In this document: positions 6,968-15,453 of the stretch, in pieces
Numbering within the stretch: the stretch's first letter is position 1
Layout of the letters: each line of letters opens with the position of its first letter
Assembly: GCA_004402895.1 (NCBI GenBank)
Contig: SORT01000019.1
Location: 1-32,819, forward strand
Length of the DNA stretch: 32,819 nt
Reading direction: 5' to 3'
DNA from: Fidelibacterota bacterium MT.SAG.3
GTDB lineage: Bacteria; Fidelibacterota; SORT01
The notes under the pieces: model-generated
What the model was told of the DNA's origin: nothing
Database searches by the model: none
Seen by the model: the letters and a program-made list of their open reading frames with translations, nothing else
Program-made: the position numbers and the translations under genes

Positions 6968-7945
6968 TTACCTCTTTGAAAGTAAATCCTTAATAAATTC
7001 ATCCAAGTTAACGGAAGCGGCGCAACAAACTTTATCTGCGGCGCCATAAAAAACTATGAGCGAATTATCAACGACAACCATTCCTTCCGGAAACACCACA
7101 TTGGGAACATCTCCGTGTTTTTCATAATCTTCAATCGGTTCAAGAATAGGTTCTTGTGTACGGGCAAGCACATTCCATGGCTCTTCCAAGTCTAAAAGCG
7201 CAGCTCCAGCCCGGTAAACCTTTTTATCATCTACGCCATGGTAAATCAAAAGCCAGCCGGATTCAGTTCTTATGGGAGGAGGTCCTGCTCCTAATTTGTT
7301 TCCCTCCCATTCTGCCTCCGCTTTCATTACAAGCTTATGATCTGTTATCTTTTGACCAATGCTATCGGTGGTGGCAAACCAGATAGAGGGACCTGAGGTT
7401 CCGTATTCTTCTCCTACCCAGTTAGCCGGTCGATCAAGCATGGCATATTTCCCGCCTATTTTTTCAGGGAAGAGTACGACATCGCGTTCATCAGCGCCAT
7501 ATGGAGTAATGATGCCATAGCGTTTAAACTCCATGAAATTTTTAATCTTAGCCAAAGCGGTTCTGGGGTGAGCGCTGAGTTCCGGCATCGGAATGCCCAG
7601 CCGCTTTCTTACCGCGCCGGGAGGACCTGGAGTCGGGGTCGTTACATACGTCAGATAAAGATCTCCTTCGATTTCGGTGACCCTCGGGTCCTCTAACGAC
7701 CTCTCCCACATTTTCGCATCCGGAATCATCACGGGTTCCGACTGTCGCTCCAATAAATTTAAATCTTTATCAAAAACCGCGTATCCAAGTCTTGAAGTGT
7801 ATGGATAATATTCTCCCACAGCCCGATAATAAAGATGAATCTTTCCATCTTTATAAACTGCCGACGGATTAAAAACCGCCACGGACTCCCAATCATCACC
7901 TCTCGGCTCCAGAATGGGATTACCAATAAAGCGTTTCAACTTCAT
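6968..7945 (-). CDS. Glycoside hydrolase family 130, second paralogue
   Basis: A 325-residue GH130 enzyme closely related in layout to its downstream neighbour: MKLKRFIGNPIL start, blade-1 'AVFNPSAVY' and 'LYYRA', L-E-D-P-R at 84-88, 'LGAGPPPI' and 'YHGVDD'. It is about 30 residues longer, mainly from an insertion around residues 102-130 (TTPTPGPPGAVRKRLGIPMP region) after the EDPR blade, which would lie near the substrate pocket and could change specificity. There is no signal peptide, so it is cytoplasmic. The pair probably handles different linkages or chain lengths of the same glycan. It starts 42 bases after the PorV/PorQ-like gene and so belongs to the same operon. Confidence 0.9.
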   Translation of the reverse strand: MKLKRFIGNPILEPRGDDWESVAVFNPSAVYKDGKIHLYYRAVGEYYPYTSRLGYAVFDKDLNLLERQSEPVMIPDAKMWERSLEDPRVTEIEGDLYLTYVTTPTPGPPGAVRKRLGIPMPELSAHPRTALAKIKNFMEFKRYGIITPYGADERDVVLFPEKIGGKYAMLDRPANWVGEEYGTSGPSIWFATTDSIGQKITDHKLVMKAEAEWEGNKLGAGPPPIRTESGWLLIYHGVDDKKVYRAGAALLDLEEPWNVLARTQEPILEPIEDYEKHGDVPNVVFPEGMVVVDNSLIVFYGAADKVCCAASVNLDEFIKDLLSKR

Positions 7946-7987
7946 TGTAACTCCTATTTATTGTCTGGTTATTGACCGGGTTTTGCT

Positions 7988-9073
7988 TTAAAACTCAAAG
8001 GCTAATGAGAAACTCTGGGTGTTCGTGAGTCTTCCAAATTCTTGGTAGCTATAGTCAACCTTTATCATCACATCCCCTGCGATATTATATATCAGCCCGG
8101 CTCCTAAAGTAAAGTTTTCTTCGCTATCAAGCAGAAAAAGATTTTTATAACCACCCCTTAAAAATAAAAAATCATCATAGGAATATTCTATTCCTAAATT
8201 CATGAACTCCGTATTATCATTAGGATGAGCGGCATCCACCGCAATTGTCATTTTATTGGGGTCACCATCGAGAATATCCATCGCTAAACCAACCCGGAAG
8301 ACTATTGGCAAAGGGAATTGATCCGTTTTTAAATTGGCAGGAATTCGGTCGTTACTTCCTTCCTGAGAAGGCGCTAAATCATAATTGACAAATGTATCTT
8401 TGCCGAGCATTTGCATCTTGCCGCCGAAATTGGAAACGCTCATCCCGATTTTCATTCCGTTAAATTGAGTAGTGAATAGAGTTCCAATGTCCATAGCAAA
8501 TCCCGCGGCGCTCATGTTCCAGATTTTCTGTCGAATATACTTGGTATTAAACCCGATTGAAAACCTATCCGTTAGATTTCTTGCAAAAGCGGCGCCTATC
8601 GCAAGGTCGCCTACGCCGAATCTTTCGCCTGTCCCTTCGGGCATATCAATTGTTCTCACGAGCATTTCGTCTGTGCTTAGGGAAACTATGCTAATCCCTA
8701 ATACGCCCACGTTGCCCATCGGAAAAGTAGTGCCCAGATAATTATAGTTGATATCTGCGATCCACTTTGTGTGAATGAAAACCATCTCGTTTTTTTTCAG
8801 CCGCGCTATTCCGGCAGAATTCCAATATAACGCTGTTGCGTCATCGGCGACGGCGACAAACGCGCCTCCCATGCCGATAGCCCGGGAGCCAACGCCTATT
8901 TCTAAAAACGACGCGGCCGTTGTCGCCACCTTTGAAACACTATCGAGTGACTGCCCGAAGAGCGGATAGGACAGTGCTGATATTGTTAAATAGACAAAAA
9001 TAAGAGACAGATTATCAAATGCTGAAAACATTCGGCGGGAAAGCTGTTGCTGAATTCGTTTTAAAAGTATCAT
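7988..9073 (-). CDS. PorV/PorQ-like outer-membrane beta-barrel protein
   Basis: A 361-residue exported protein with an N-terminal signal (hydrophobic segment ending ALSYPLFGQ) and the hallmark PorV/PorQ opening 'ASFLEIGVGSRAIGMGGAFVAVADDATALYWNSAG'-type block (here around residues 52-90). Amphipathic strands follow and the protein ends in FEF, typical of a barrel. PorV is the shuttle component that delivers T9SS cargo to the attachment complex; the wider family includes FadL-like barrels. Its start overlaps the stop of the T9SS-cargo gene upstream by 4 bases, which suggests it is a dedicated partner of that cargo. An internal Met 15 is an alternative start. Confidence 0.85.
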   Translation of the reverse strand: MILLKRIQQQLSRRMFSAFDNLSLIFVYLTISALSYPLFGQSLDSVSKVATTAASFLEIGVGSRAIGMGGAFVAVADDATALYWNSAGIARLKKNEMVFIHTKWIADINYNYLGTTFPMGNVGVLGISIVSLSTDEMLVRTIDMPEGTGERFGVGDLAIGAAFARNLTDRFSIGFNTKYIRQKIWNMSAAGFAMDIGTLFTTQFNGMKIGMSVSNFGGKMQMLGKDTFVNYDLAPSQEGSNDRIPANLKTDQFPLPIVFRVGLAMDILDGDPNKMTIAVDAAHPNDNTEFMNLGIEYSYDDFLFLRGGYKNLFLLDSEENFTLGAGLIYNIAGDVMIKVDYSYQEFGRLTNTQSFSLAFEF

Positions 9074-12000
9074 TTAATCACCGCGAACTTACCGATTATT
9101 TCGCCGACTCCCGGCGCATCGATATGATATATATAAAGTCCATAAGCAATGTCTCTTCCGTCTTTGGTCCTCAGATTCCAGAATTCACTTCCGTCATTTA
9201 TGTTTTTATTGTGATGCAGCGTTTCTACCAGATATCCGCTCACCGTGTAAATCCGTATGGTACATTCTCTCGGCAGGTGGATGAATTCCACCATCCTTGC
9301 TCCTCTGCCTGTTGAGAAAAGGCTTTTCGGTTCCCACGTTGCTGACGCTACATAAGGATTGGGAACGACTGCCACCCTATGTAATTCGGATTTAGCCTGT
9401 TTTTGATCCGTGGTAGCACCTACGGCTGTGAATTCGTATATGTCTCCACTCAGCGGGTGGAGACTGTCCCCAAAGGTTCCACGAAATGGCTTTCCAATCT
9501 CTACTAAGAACACATCGCCGGCTGTGGGAAGAACTGTATCGACCGGAATTTCTGTTATTACCATGCTGTCATTTACAAACATCGTGTCGAGAATAGGTTC
9601 AGGGGCAAAGAAAAACAGTTCCCAGGTTTTAATATCGTTGCCGTCATATACTTCCCAAAAATAGATTTTTTCTGAGCCTCCGGGGTCAGGAATTCCATTT
9701 CCGTTCAGATCCTTGAAGAAGAATCTGCTGGGTCTTTCCTCTGTCACGTTCCAGACGGAAAACTTTGCTGGTTTACCGTTTGTAGAAGTAGCCACCGAAT
9801 CCTCGAAGAAGCGAATCTCGTAGTCTGCAGGATATAGGACGCCATCGAGATTTTGTAAACTAAGTTTGTGTGATAGCGTGCTCTCGCTCCCTTCTTTCCA
9901 GCCGGAAGCATCTCTGTTAGTCGTGATCGAATCATTAAAAACTGATATCCTCAATCCATCAAAGACGTCCCCATCCTGAGGCACAATTTTATATTTGCTT
10001 TTATTAGGATCCGTTAAAATTAAATCACTAAATATATAAGGACTGTTTGCAATCAGACTGACCTTCTGGTTACCGGTAACGTCAAAAACAGAGTAGTCAG
10101 TTGTTTCAAAAAGTCCGTCGTGATGAAATTCTATTCGGTATGTGCGATTTTCCTTTATTTTCAAACGGTCAATTATTTCAACTGAGATACTGCCCGTCCC
10201 GGGACCTTCTGTATGAGTAATTTCCTCTAACTCCGGCATTTTATAACCACCGGCAGGAGCGTTGGGAATCACCACAGCGGTATTTATATCCGTTTTAGTT
10301 ACGTTACCCTGGTTGTCTATACTAATAATTGAAGTGGTTTCTGTGGGCGGCAGACCTTCACCACCTCCAATTGGAGGTGGAAAACCACGGTCATAAGCGA
10401 CTAAGGCATAATAATAGGTTTGTCCGTTCTGAACCGTAGTGTCGATCCAGGTATGTACCAGTCCCGTATCATCACCCATATCAAATTGGATTCCATCGAT
10501 ATCAGTCGGATGAGTGCCTTTCACCCACCAGAGCGTATCCGGATCAAAATTAATCAAATCACACTGGAAAATTGCCTTCCGAAACGTTTTGATGCCAAAT
10601 GCGTTGGTTATTATCTTCGTTTCGAGGAAAGCCGGGTCCGTGCTCCTATAAATCTTATAACCCTCGAAATCGAATTCACCGATAAACCGGTCAAAGCTGC
10701 TCTCCGCTCTCCTATCCCAGTATAGCGTCACACGCCGGTCTCCGGGAACAGCGGTCAAGGTGGGCTTATTCGGCGGCTTGGAAAAGTTATAGTCGGCATT
10801 AAAGATTTTTTGAACGGTTTGCTTTGTTCTTAAAAGGTCCGCCCTGTCTTCACCGAAAAGCAGAGCCATTGAAAAGCTCTCTGTCTGACCGACTTTTAAA
10901 GGAAAGGGACCTGAGGAGTATAACGCCCCTAAATTTACATCCTTTTCCTGAGGATCTAACGTGCCAAACGCCATGATATCCCATATTTGTTCATCCATGT
11001 TCAAGTCGAACTCATGAAGACTAAATAATTTAACGGCGGATAAACCGATCTGGTCGGACTCGTCCTTATCGGTTTTATTATATTCAGGTTCACCGTCCGT
11101 TGGGAAACCATCACCCTCTCCGAAATCGGGACCCGAATACTGTTCATCGATCGGCCCGACACCGTCAGCGCCGAGATCGTCATTCAAAGGCTCTCCCTCA
11201 TCCCATTCGCCGTTTCCATTCAGATCGCTAAAACCATCCCAATCTCCGTCCTCATCACCTTCCCAGTGCCATTTTGGATTACCGTCATTATAAATTCCGA
11301 CGGAACCGAAAACGAATTCACCTCGCGGACTGCTTCTGCTTTCATCTATAAGTCCGTCATCGTCATTATCGATACCGTCTCCCGGTATAGTCTCTATAAG
11401 GTCTCCGAACTCATTATAAATATATACGTTCCCCTTTCCCGGGCTTTCGAGGAATGCATAACCTGCCACGCCGACTGGGCCCCAGCCGGTATCTCCGAGG
11501 CCATCACGGTCCCAGGCAAACGTTATGTCTAATATCGGATCGAATTCACCTTGATCGTCATCTGAATCTCCTGTGCCGCCGATTCCGAAATCGATATACA
11601 TCCCGAATAATACCTTCTCATGATTGGTAGCGCCATCATTTTTTATATCGTATAACCAGAAAATGACATCCTCGGCAAGAACGGATGACCACTGAAAGCC
11701 CCTCACTTCGACCCTAAGTCCAAGACCGCCTCGGGTCAAGTCGTCGGGGTCGGGGTAAAAATCAAACTCCTTGTCAGAGGCGTCATCCATCACGAAATAT
11801 GTTTCCAAGTCAGCATTCTTGACGCCCATTCCGAAAAAACCATTCCAGAACGGTTCCAAAGTCTCTCTGTCAAACCAGTCCGGCTGGTCGGGCCAGCGAT
11901 TGGGCCAGGATAACGGGTCGTTGCTCATGGCTGGAGAATCTTGATCAAGATTAACGTATCCTGGTATAGGTTGGAACCCCCAAACCTTCCCCGTCGCGGG

Positions 12001-12318
12001 GTCTCTATCGACAAATTCCCTGTAATTGGTTTCTAAGGGATGAATTGTATCACCATGAATATCCACTACCTCGGCAGATACCCATGGCGCAACGCCGTCG
12101 ATATACGAATGACCGCTCCCTTTCGGCCACTCACCGGAAGGTTGAAAAGGCCATAGAGCGACTTCACCATGATTCAAAAAAATCGTCCGCACTAAATTTC
12201 CGTCCATAATCCCTTGCTTTTTCCAAGCCGGATCTCCGCGAGGCTCCTGAGAATTAGCGAAATTGACAGAGAAGAAGATAAACAATATCAGGGAGACCGG
12301 ACTTTTCAAACAAAACAC
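9070..12318 (-). CDS. Large secreted surface protein with T9SS type A sorting domain
   Basis: A 1082-residue protein with a signal peptide (hydrophobic core, then ANSQEP). The first half has a receptor-like globular region with several Asp/Gly-rich, calcium-binding-style loops (for example GDGIDNDDDGLIDE near residue 315 and DEDGDWDGFSDLNGNGEWD near 360). Around residues 520-660 there is a fibronectin III-like module ('PTLTAVPGDRRVTLYWD' and 'YYYALVAYDRG'). The C-terminal ~90 residues ('VVPNPYVASATWEP', 'IRIYTVSGYLVETL', 'GRDIAYGLYIYHI', final GKFAVIK) form a T9SS type A sorting domain. It is therefore displayed at the cell surface. It lies between the TonB receptor and the PorV/PorQ-like gene. 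By position it may be a surface glycan-binding partner of the receptor in place of SusD; this role is inference. Confidence 0.85.
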   Translation of the reverse strand: MFCLKSPVSLILFIFFSVNFANSQEPRGDPAWKKQGIMDGNLVRTIFLNHGEVALWPFQPSGEWPKGSGHSYIDGVAPWVSAEVVDIHGDTIHPLETNYREFVDRDPATGKVWGFQPIPGYVNLDQDSPAMSNDPLSWPNRWPDQPDWFDRETLEPFWNGFFGMGVKNADLETYFVMDDASDKEFDFYPDPDDLTRGGLGLRVEVRGFQWSSVLAEDVIFWLYDIKNDGATNHEKVLFGMYIDFGIGGTGDSDDDQGEFDPILDITFAWDRDGLGDTGWGPVGVAGYAFLESPGKGNVYIYNEFGDLIETIPGDGIDNDDDGLIDESRSSPRGEFVFGSVGIYNDGNPKWHWEGDEDGDWDGFSDLNGNGEWDEGEPLNDDLGADGVGPIDEQYSGPDFGEGDGFPTDGEPEYNKTDKDESDQIGLSAVKLFSLHEFDLNMDEQIWDIMAFGTLDPQEKDVNLGALYSSGPFPLKVGQTESFSMALLFGEDRADLLRTKQTVQKIFNADYNFSKPPNKPTLTAVPGDRRVTLYWDRRAESSFDRFIGEFDFEGYKIYRSTDPAFLETKIITNAFGIKTFRKAIFQCDLINFDPDTLWWVKGTHPTDIDGIQFDMGDDTGLVHTWIDTTVQNGQTYYYALVAYDRGFPPPIGGGEGLPPTETTSIISIDNQGNVTKTDINTAVVIPNAPAGGYKMPELEEITHTEGPGTGSISVEIIDRLKIKENRTYRIEFHHDGLFETTDYSVFDVTGNQKVSLIANSPYIFSDLILTDPNKSKYKIVPQDGDVFDGLRISVFNDSITTNRDASGWKEGSESTLSHKLSLQNLDGVLYPADYEIRFFEDSVATSTNGKPAKFSVWNVTEERPSRFFFKDLNGNGIPDPGGSEKIYFWEVYDGNDIKTWELFFFAPEPILDTMFVNDSMVITEIPVDTVLPTAGDVFLVEIGKPFRGTFGDSLHPLSGDIYEFTAVGATTDQKQAKSELHRVAVVPNPYVASATWEPKSLFSTGRGARMVEFIHLPRECTIRIYTVSGYLVETLHHNKNINDGSEFWNLRTKDGRDIAYGLYIYHIDAPGVGEIIGKFAVIK

Positions 12319-12366
12319 CTCATAACGATATTAAATATTTCCATTGCCATAGACTTCGACTTTACC

Positions 12367-15249
12367 TCAAAACCCAATCGAAGCTCCGAGAATTACCCGC
12401 CTAGGCTCGGAGTAAAAATCAGGTCGGTTACGAAAATCATCCAAAGTATTGACACTCTTTACGCTTGTCCGTGGTCGAATAGTATAGCCGGCTCTCCCCG
12501 TGTCTGAATATACCAGTATTTCGTTTTTACGATCCAATATGTTGAACAGTTTGATAAAGAAAGAATATTTCGCGCCTATAAGTTCTAACTCCTTATGTAT
12601 TTTAAGGTCGAACGTATATTGCGTTGGCTTTCTTTCGCTGTTCACAAAAGACGACGTTGCATTTTGAAGCCTGGGAGTGTATGGAAACCCACTGCCTAAT
12701 CTTCCTACAAGACTCATTCCCCAGCTGCCGGGTTGACTCAGAGTAATGTTGAAATTCAGCGTGTGAGTTTGATCCCAGTCCAGCATGATCACTTGAATTT
12801 CACTCTCCTTGTTACTTTTAGCATCGTTGAAGACCTGCATCGGATCCGATGCATTTCCTTCGGCTAATTGAAAGGTATAGTCAACTGATCCGGAAAGGTA
12901 GTTCGACCTCCTTTTTTCCAGCGCTAAAGTAATGCCACCTACATTCCCGTAATCCCGATTGATGAAGCGGGCGTAGAAATCCTGAGTATAGGTAGTGATT
13001 ATCTCCATCCCAAGGAGATGTTCCATATCTTTATAGAAACCGGTTATGTCAATACCGATGTAATCTGAGACCTGCTGCTGAAGTCCAACTTCATAGATCA
13101 CGGTGCGCTGCGGCTTAAGCTCCGCGTTGCCCATCGTGGAAGACAAGCTCCCACTGAATACTTCAAATTCTGAATTGACATATAGATGCTCGAAGGTCGG
13201 AATCTGGGAAAAATGACCATATGAAAAATGTATGACACCCCTGTCGGTTATTGGATAAGATATGCCTATTCTCGGGCTAAGTGACTGCACAACTCCGGCG
13301 TTTCTATAGTTATTTACCCATTTATTCCCACGTACATTGACGGTATCAGTAATCTCACCTAATTCCGACTCATATTCATTTTCTCTCACCAGGAGAGTAA
13401 GGCTGTCCCGGGCAGAAAAAACTTTATAATACCTCGCGTTGTCCGGATCTCTCAAGTCTATCGGGGCTTTAGCGGACGCGTTAAAATAATCATATCTCAA
13501 TCCTATATTTACAATTAAATTCTCGAATTCCATTTTGTCCTGAATGTATGCTGCTGCCTCAAGGGGATTGTGCTTATATCGATTATTTATGATGGACTCA
13601 GTCAGTGGGATAGCTGGTTCAAAAGGTCTTATTTCAATATTCGCATCATTTCTTTTGGCAATTATCTCGAACTCGTGGTAAAATAAAGTGTGTCTTCTGA
13701 ACTCAATGCCGCTTCTCAGTAAGTGTGCGTTATTAACCTGACTTGTCAAATCTATTTTCCCTTGAATTGACTCGGTGTTTCGCCTTGTTTGCCACATCTC
13801 CGTTCCACCTGTCCTAAACGCATTATTGGCATTATTTATCAAGCGTTTAGGATTTACATATCTGGAATCAAGCGGATCTTTAAACACATACTTTTTGTAA
13901 TCGAAAAATGTACTGGCAAATTTAACTGTATAAAATGTCTTCGAGCTTAATGTGTGATTAAATATCAGCGATTGGGAATGCCCACGGTTAAACTGTTTGA
14001 AATCACCGTCAGGATTCAACTTAAACAAGTGAGAATATTCACGAAAATCTACCATGTCCACGAAAAAACCATATGAAATCCTGACTGTTTGAGAAATTCG
14101 ATAAGTAAGTTTTCCTCCTGAACTCAACTTCTTTGATGGGTTCATCGGAACAAAAACACCATCACCACTCTCTTCCACATAAACATTGGGTTCCCCCGGT
14201 GTTGCGCTGCCATCACCTTCACCGAAATCTCCACTGTTTGGAATTCCGTCTGCTCCAATATCATCGACTCTCACATTCCAATTCCCAAAATTTGAAGAAT
14301 CGGAAGGCAGAAACCTTCTCTGTCCGTATAACCAACCTTGGTTGTTAGAAAATCTTCCCGTGAGAAAGAACGAAAACTTATCACCAAATAATTTAAGCGG
14401 GCCGTCGACAGTTAGCTGGATATTAGATATATCAGTTCCGTCTATCTCATCAATATTCAAAAACGTTCCATCGTCCGAGCTTACATACTCCCCCTTATAA
14501 AATGAGAGATTACCCCTGAGTCTGTCACCGCCTTCTTTGATCACCACATCGATGACCCCGGACATTGCCTGACCATATTCGGCGTTGAAAGGACCGCTGA
14601 TAACCTGCAACTCTTGAATGGAATTGTTCTCTACCTCAATTGAGATATTCCCGGAAAACGGGTCTGTCACGGAGAGACCGTCTACTAAATACGCAACCTC
14701 GCTTGACCGTCCCCCCCTGATGTGAATAGCGCCGTCTGTGCCGATGACAATGCCCGCCTGAAGCGCTAATACGTCACTGAATTCTTCAACGGGTATTTCC
14801 TTCAGCTGTTCAGCGCTTACGATGGAAAGGGAAGACGTCAGGTCTTTCCTTACGATCGGGCTCTTCGCTAATACGGTAACTTCTCTTAGCTCTAACCCGG
14901 TCTGCTGTAATTGAAAATCAAGTTTGGTGGTGAAGTCGGCTGAAACCCTAACATCTGAATATAGAACTGCCGTATAGCCGATCATAGCTCCTCTAACGGT
15001 ATAAATGCCAGGCGGAATGTTTAAAATAACGAATCGACCCTTTTCATCTGCCGCTGCTCCCCAGTAAGTGCCTTCAATTATGATGTTTGCTCCGATAAGC
15101 GGCTCACCATTCGAAATATCCCGAATTGAACCGGAAATTTTACCGGTGGTTCCGGCAATTAATGGGGAACTATAATAACAAGTTAAAACTAAAACAAGCG
15201 ATACAAATATCGTGAAAGTACTCTGGATATAAGAAGGACGTAGTATCAT
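12367..15249 (-). CDS. TonB-dependent receptor with carboxypeptidase-regulatory-like domain
   Basis: A 960-residue outer-membrane active transporter. After a signal sequence (to about residue 33) comes a carboxypeptidase-regulatory-like beta-sandwich (about 36-115: GKISGSIRDISNGEPLIGAN, then 'GRFVILNIPPGIYTVRGAMIGY'). A plug follows (about 125-240: 'HIRGGRSSEVAYLVDGLSV' and 'FNAEYGQAMSGVIDVVIK'), then a long beta-barrel ending in a terminal Phe (ILGASIGF), the usual barrel-assembly signal. It imports a ligand across the outer membrane using TonB energy. As first gene of the operon with a surface protein, GH130 enzymes and a sugar ABC importer, its ligand is most likely an oligosaccharide. An Asp/Gly-rich loop at residues 326-356 resembles one in the adjacent surface protein. 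Confidence 0.93.
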   Translation of the reverse strand: MILRPSYIQSTFTIFVSLVLVLTCYYSSPLIAGTTGKISGSIRDISNGEPLIGANIIIEGTYWGAAADEKGRFVILNIPPGIYTVRGAMIGYTAVLYSDVRVSADFTTKLDFQLQQTGLELREVTVLAKSPIVRKDLTSSLSIVSAEQLKEIPVEEFSDVLALQAGIVIGTDGAIHIRGGRSSEVAYLVDGLSVTDPFSGNISIEVENNSIQELQVISGPFNAEYGQAMSGVIDVVIKEGGDRLRGNLSFYKGEYVSSDDGTFLNIDEIDGTDISNIQLTVDGPLKLFGDKFSFFLTGRFSNNQGWLYGQRRFLPSDSSNFGNWNVRVDDIGADGIPNSGDFGEGDGSATPGEPNVYVEESGDGVFVPMNPSKKLSSGGKLTYRISQTVRISYGFFVDMVDFREYSHLFKLNPDGDFKQFNRGHSQSLIFNHTLSSKTFYTVKFASTFFDYKKYVFKDPLDSRYVNPKRLINNANNAFRTGGTEMWQTRRNTESIQGKIDLTSQVNNAHLLRSGIEFRRHTLFYHEFEIIAKRNDANIEIRPFEPAIPLTESIINNRYKHNPLEAAAYIQDKMEFENLIVNIGLRYDYFNASAKAPIDLRDPDNARYYKVFSARDSLTLLVRENEYESELGEITDTVNVRGNKWVNNYRNAGVVQSLSPRIGISYPITDRGVIHFSYGHFSQIPTFEHLYVNSEFEVFSGSLSSTMGNAELKPQRTVIYEVGLQQQVSDYIGIDITGFYKDMEHLLGMEIITTYTQDFYARFINRDYGNVGGITLALEKRRSNYLSGSVDYTFQLAEGNASDPMQVFNDAKSNKESEIQVIMLDWDQTHTLNFNITLSQPGSWGMSLVGRLGSGFPYTPRLQNATSSFVNSERKPTQYTFDLKIHKELELIGAKYSFFIKLFNILDRKNEILVYSDTGRAGYTIRPRTSVKSVNTLDDFRNRPDFYSEPRRVILGASIGF

Positions 15250-15279
15250 ATAATTCCCATCAAAAAATTCAACAGTAGG

Positions 15280-15308
15280 TAATTAAATAAAGTCTTCTTC
15301 ATTGTCAA
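15280..15308 (-). promoter_or_regulatory. Sigma-70-type promoter for the TonB receptor operon
   Basis: On the minus strand TTGACA (15303-15308) is followed after exactly 17 bases by TAATTA (15280-15285), about 30 bases before the receptor ATG. The -35 is a perfect consensus and the -10 a fair one. The position at the head of a ten-gene-scale operon after a 200-base gap supports it. Confidence 0.5.
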
Positions 15309-15453
15309 GTAAATTAAAGGGAATGCAATCAATATTGAGTGGAAATTCTGTTACGCATCTCCCCCAGTACCTAACAAGCTATGATTTTAGAATAGAACAA
15401 ATTAAAAACGTTTTACAAAAATGCAGAGTTTTTTCAATCATTCTTCTCTTTTC

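Noticed and set aside
12214-12507. Plus-strand 97-codon frame spanning the gap between the surface protein and the receptor genes.
   Set aside because: It lies mostly antisense to the two large genes and shows no recognisable domain or ribosome site.
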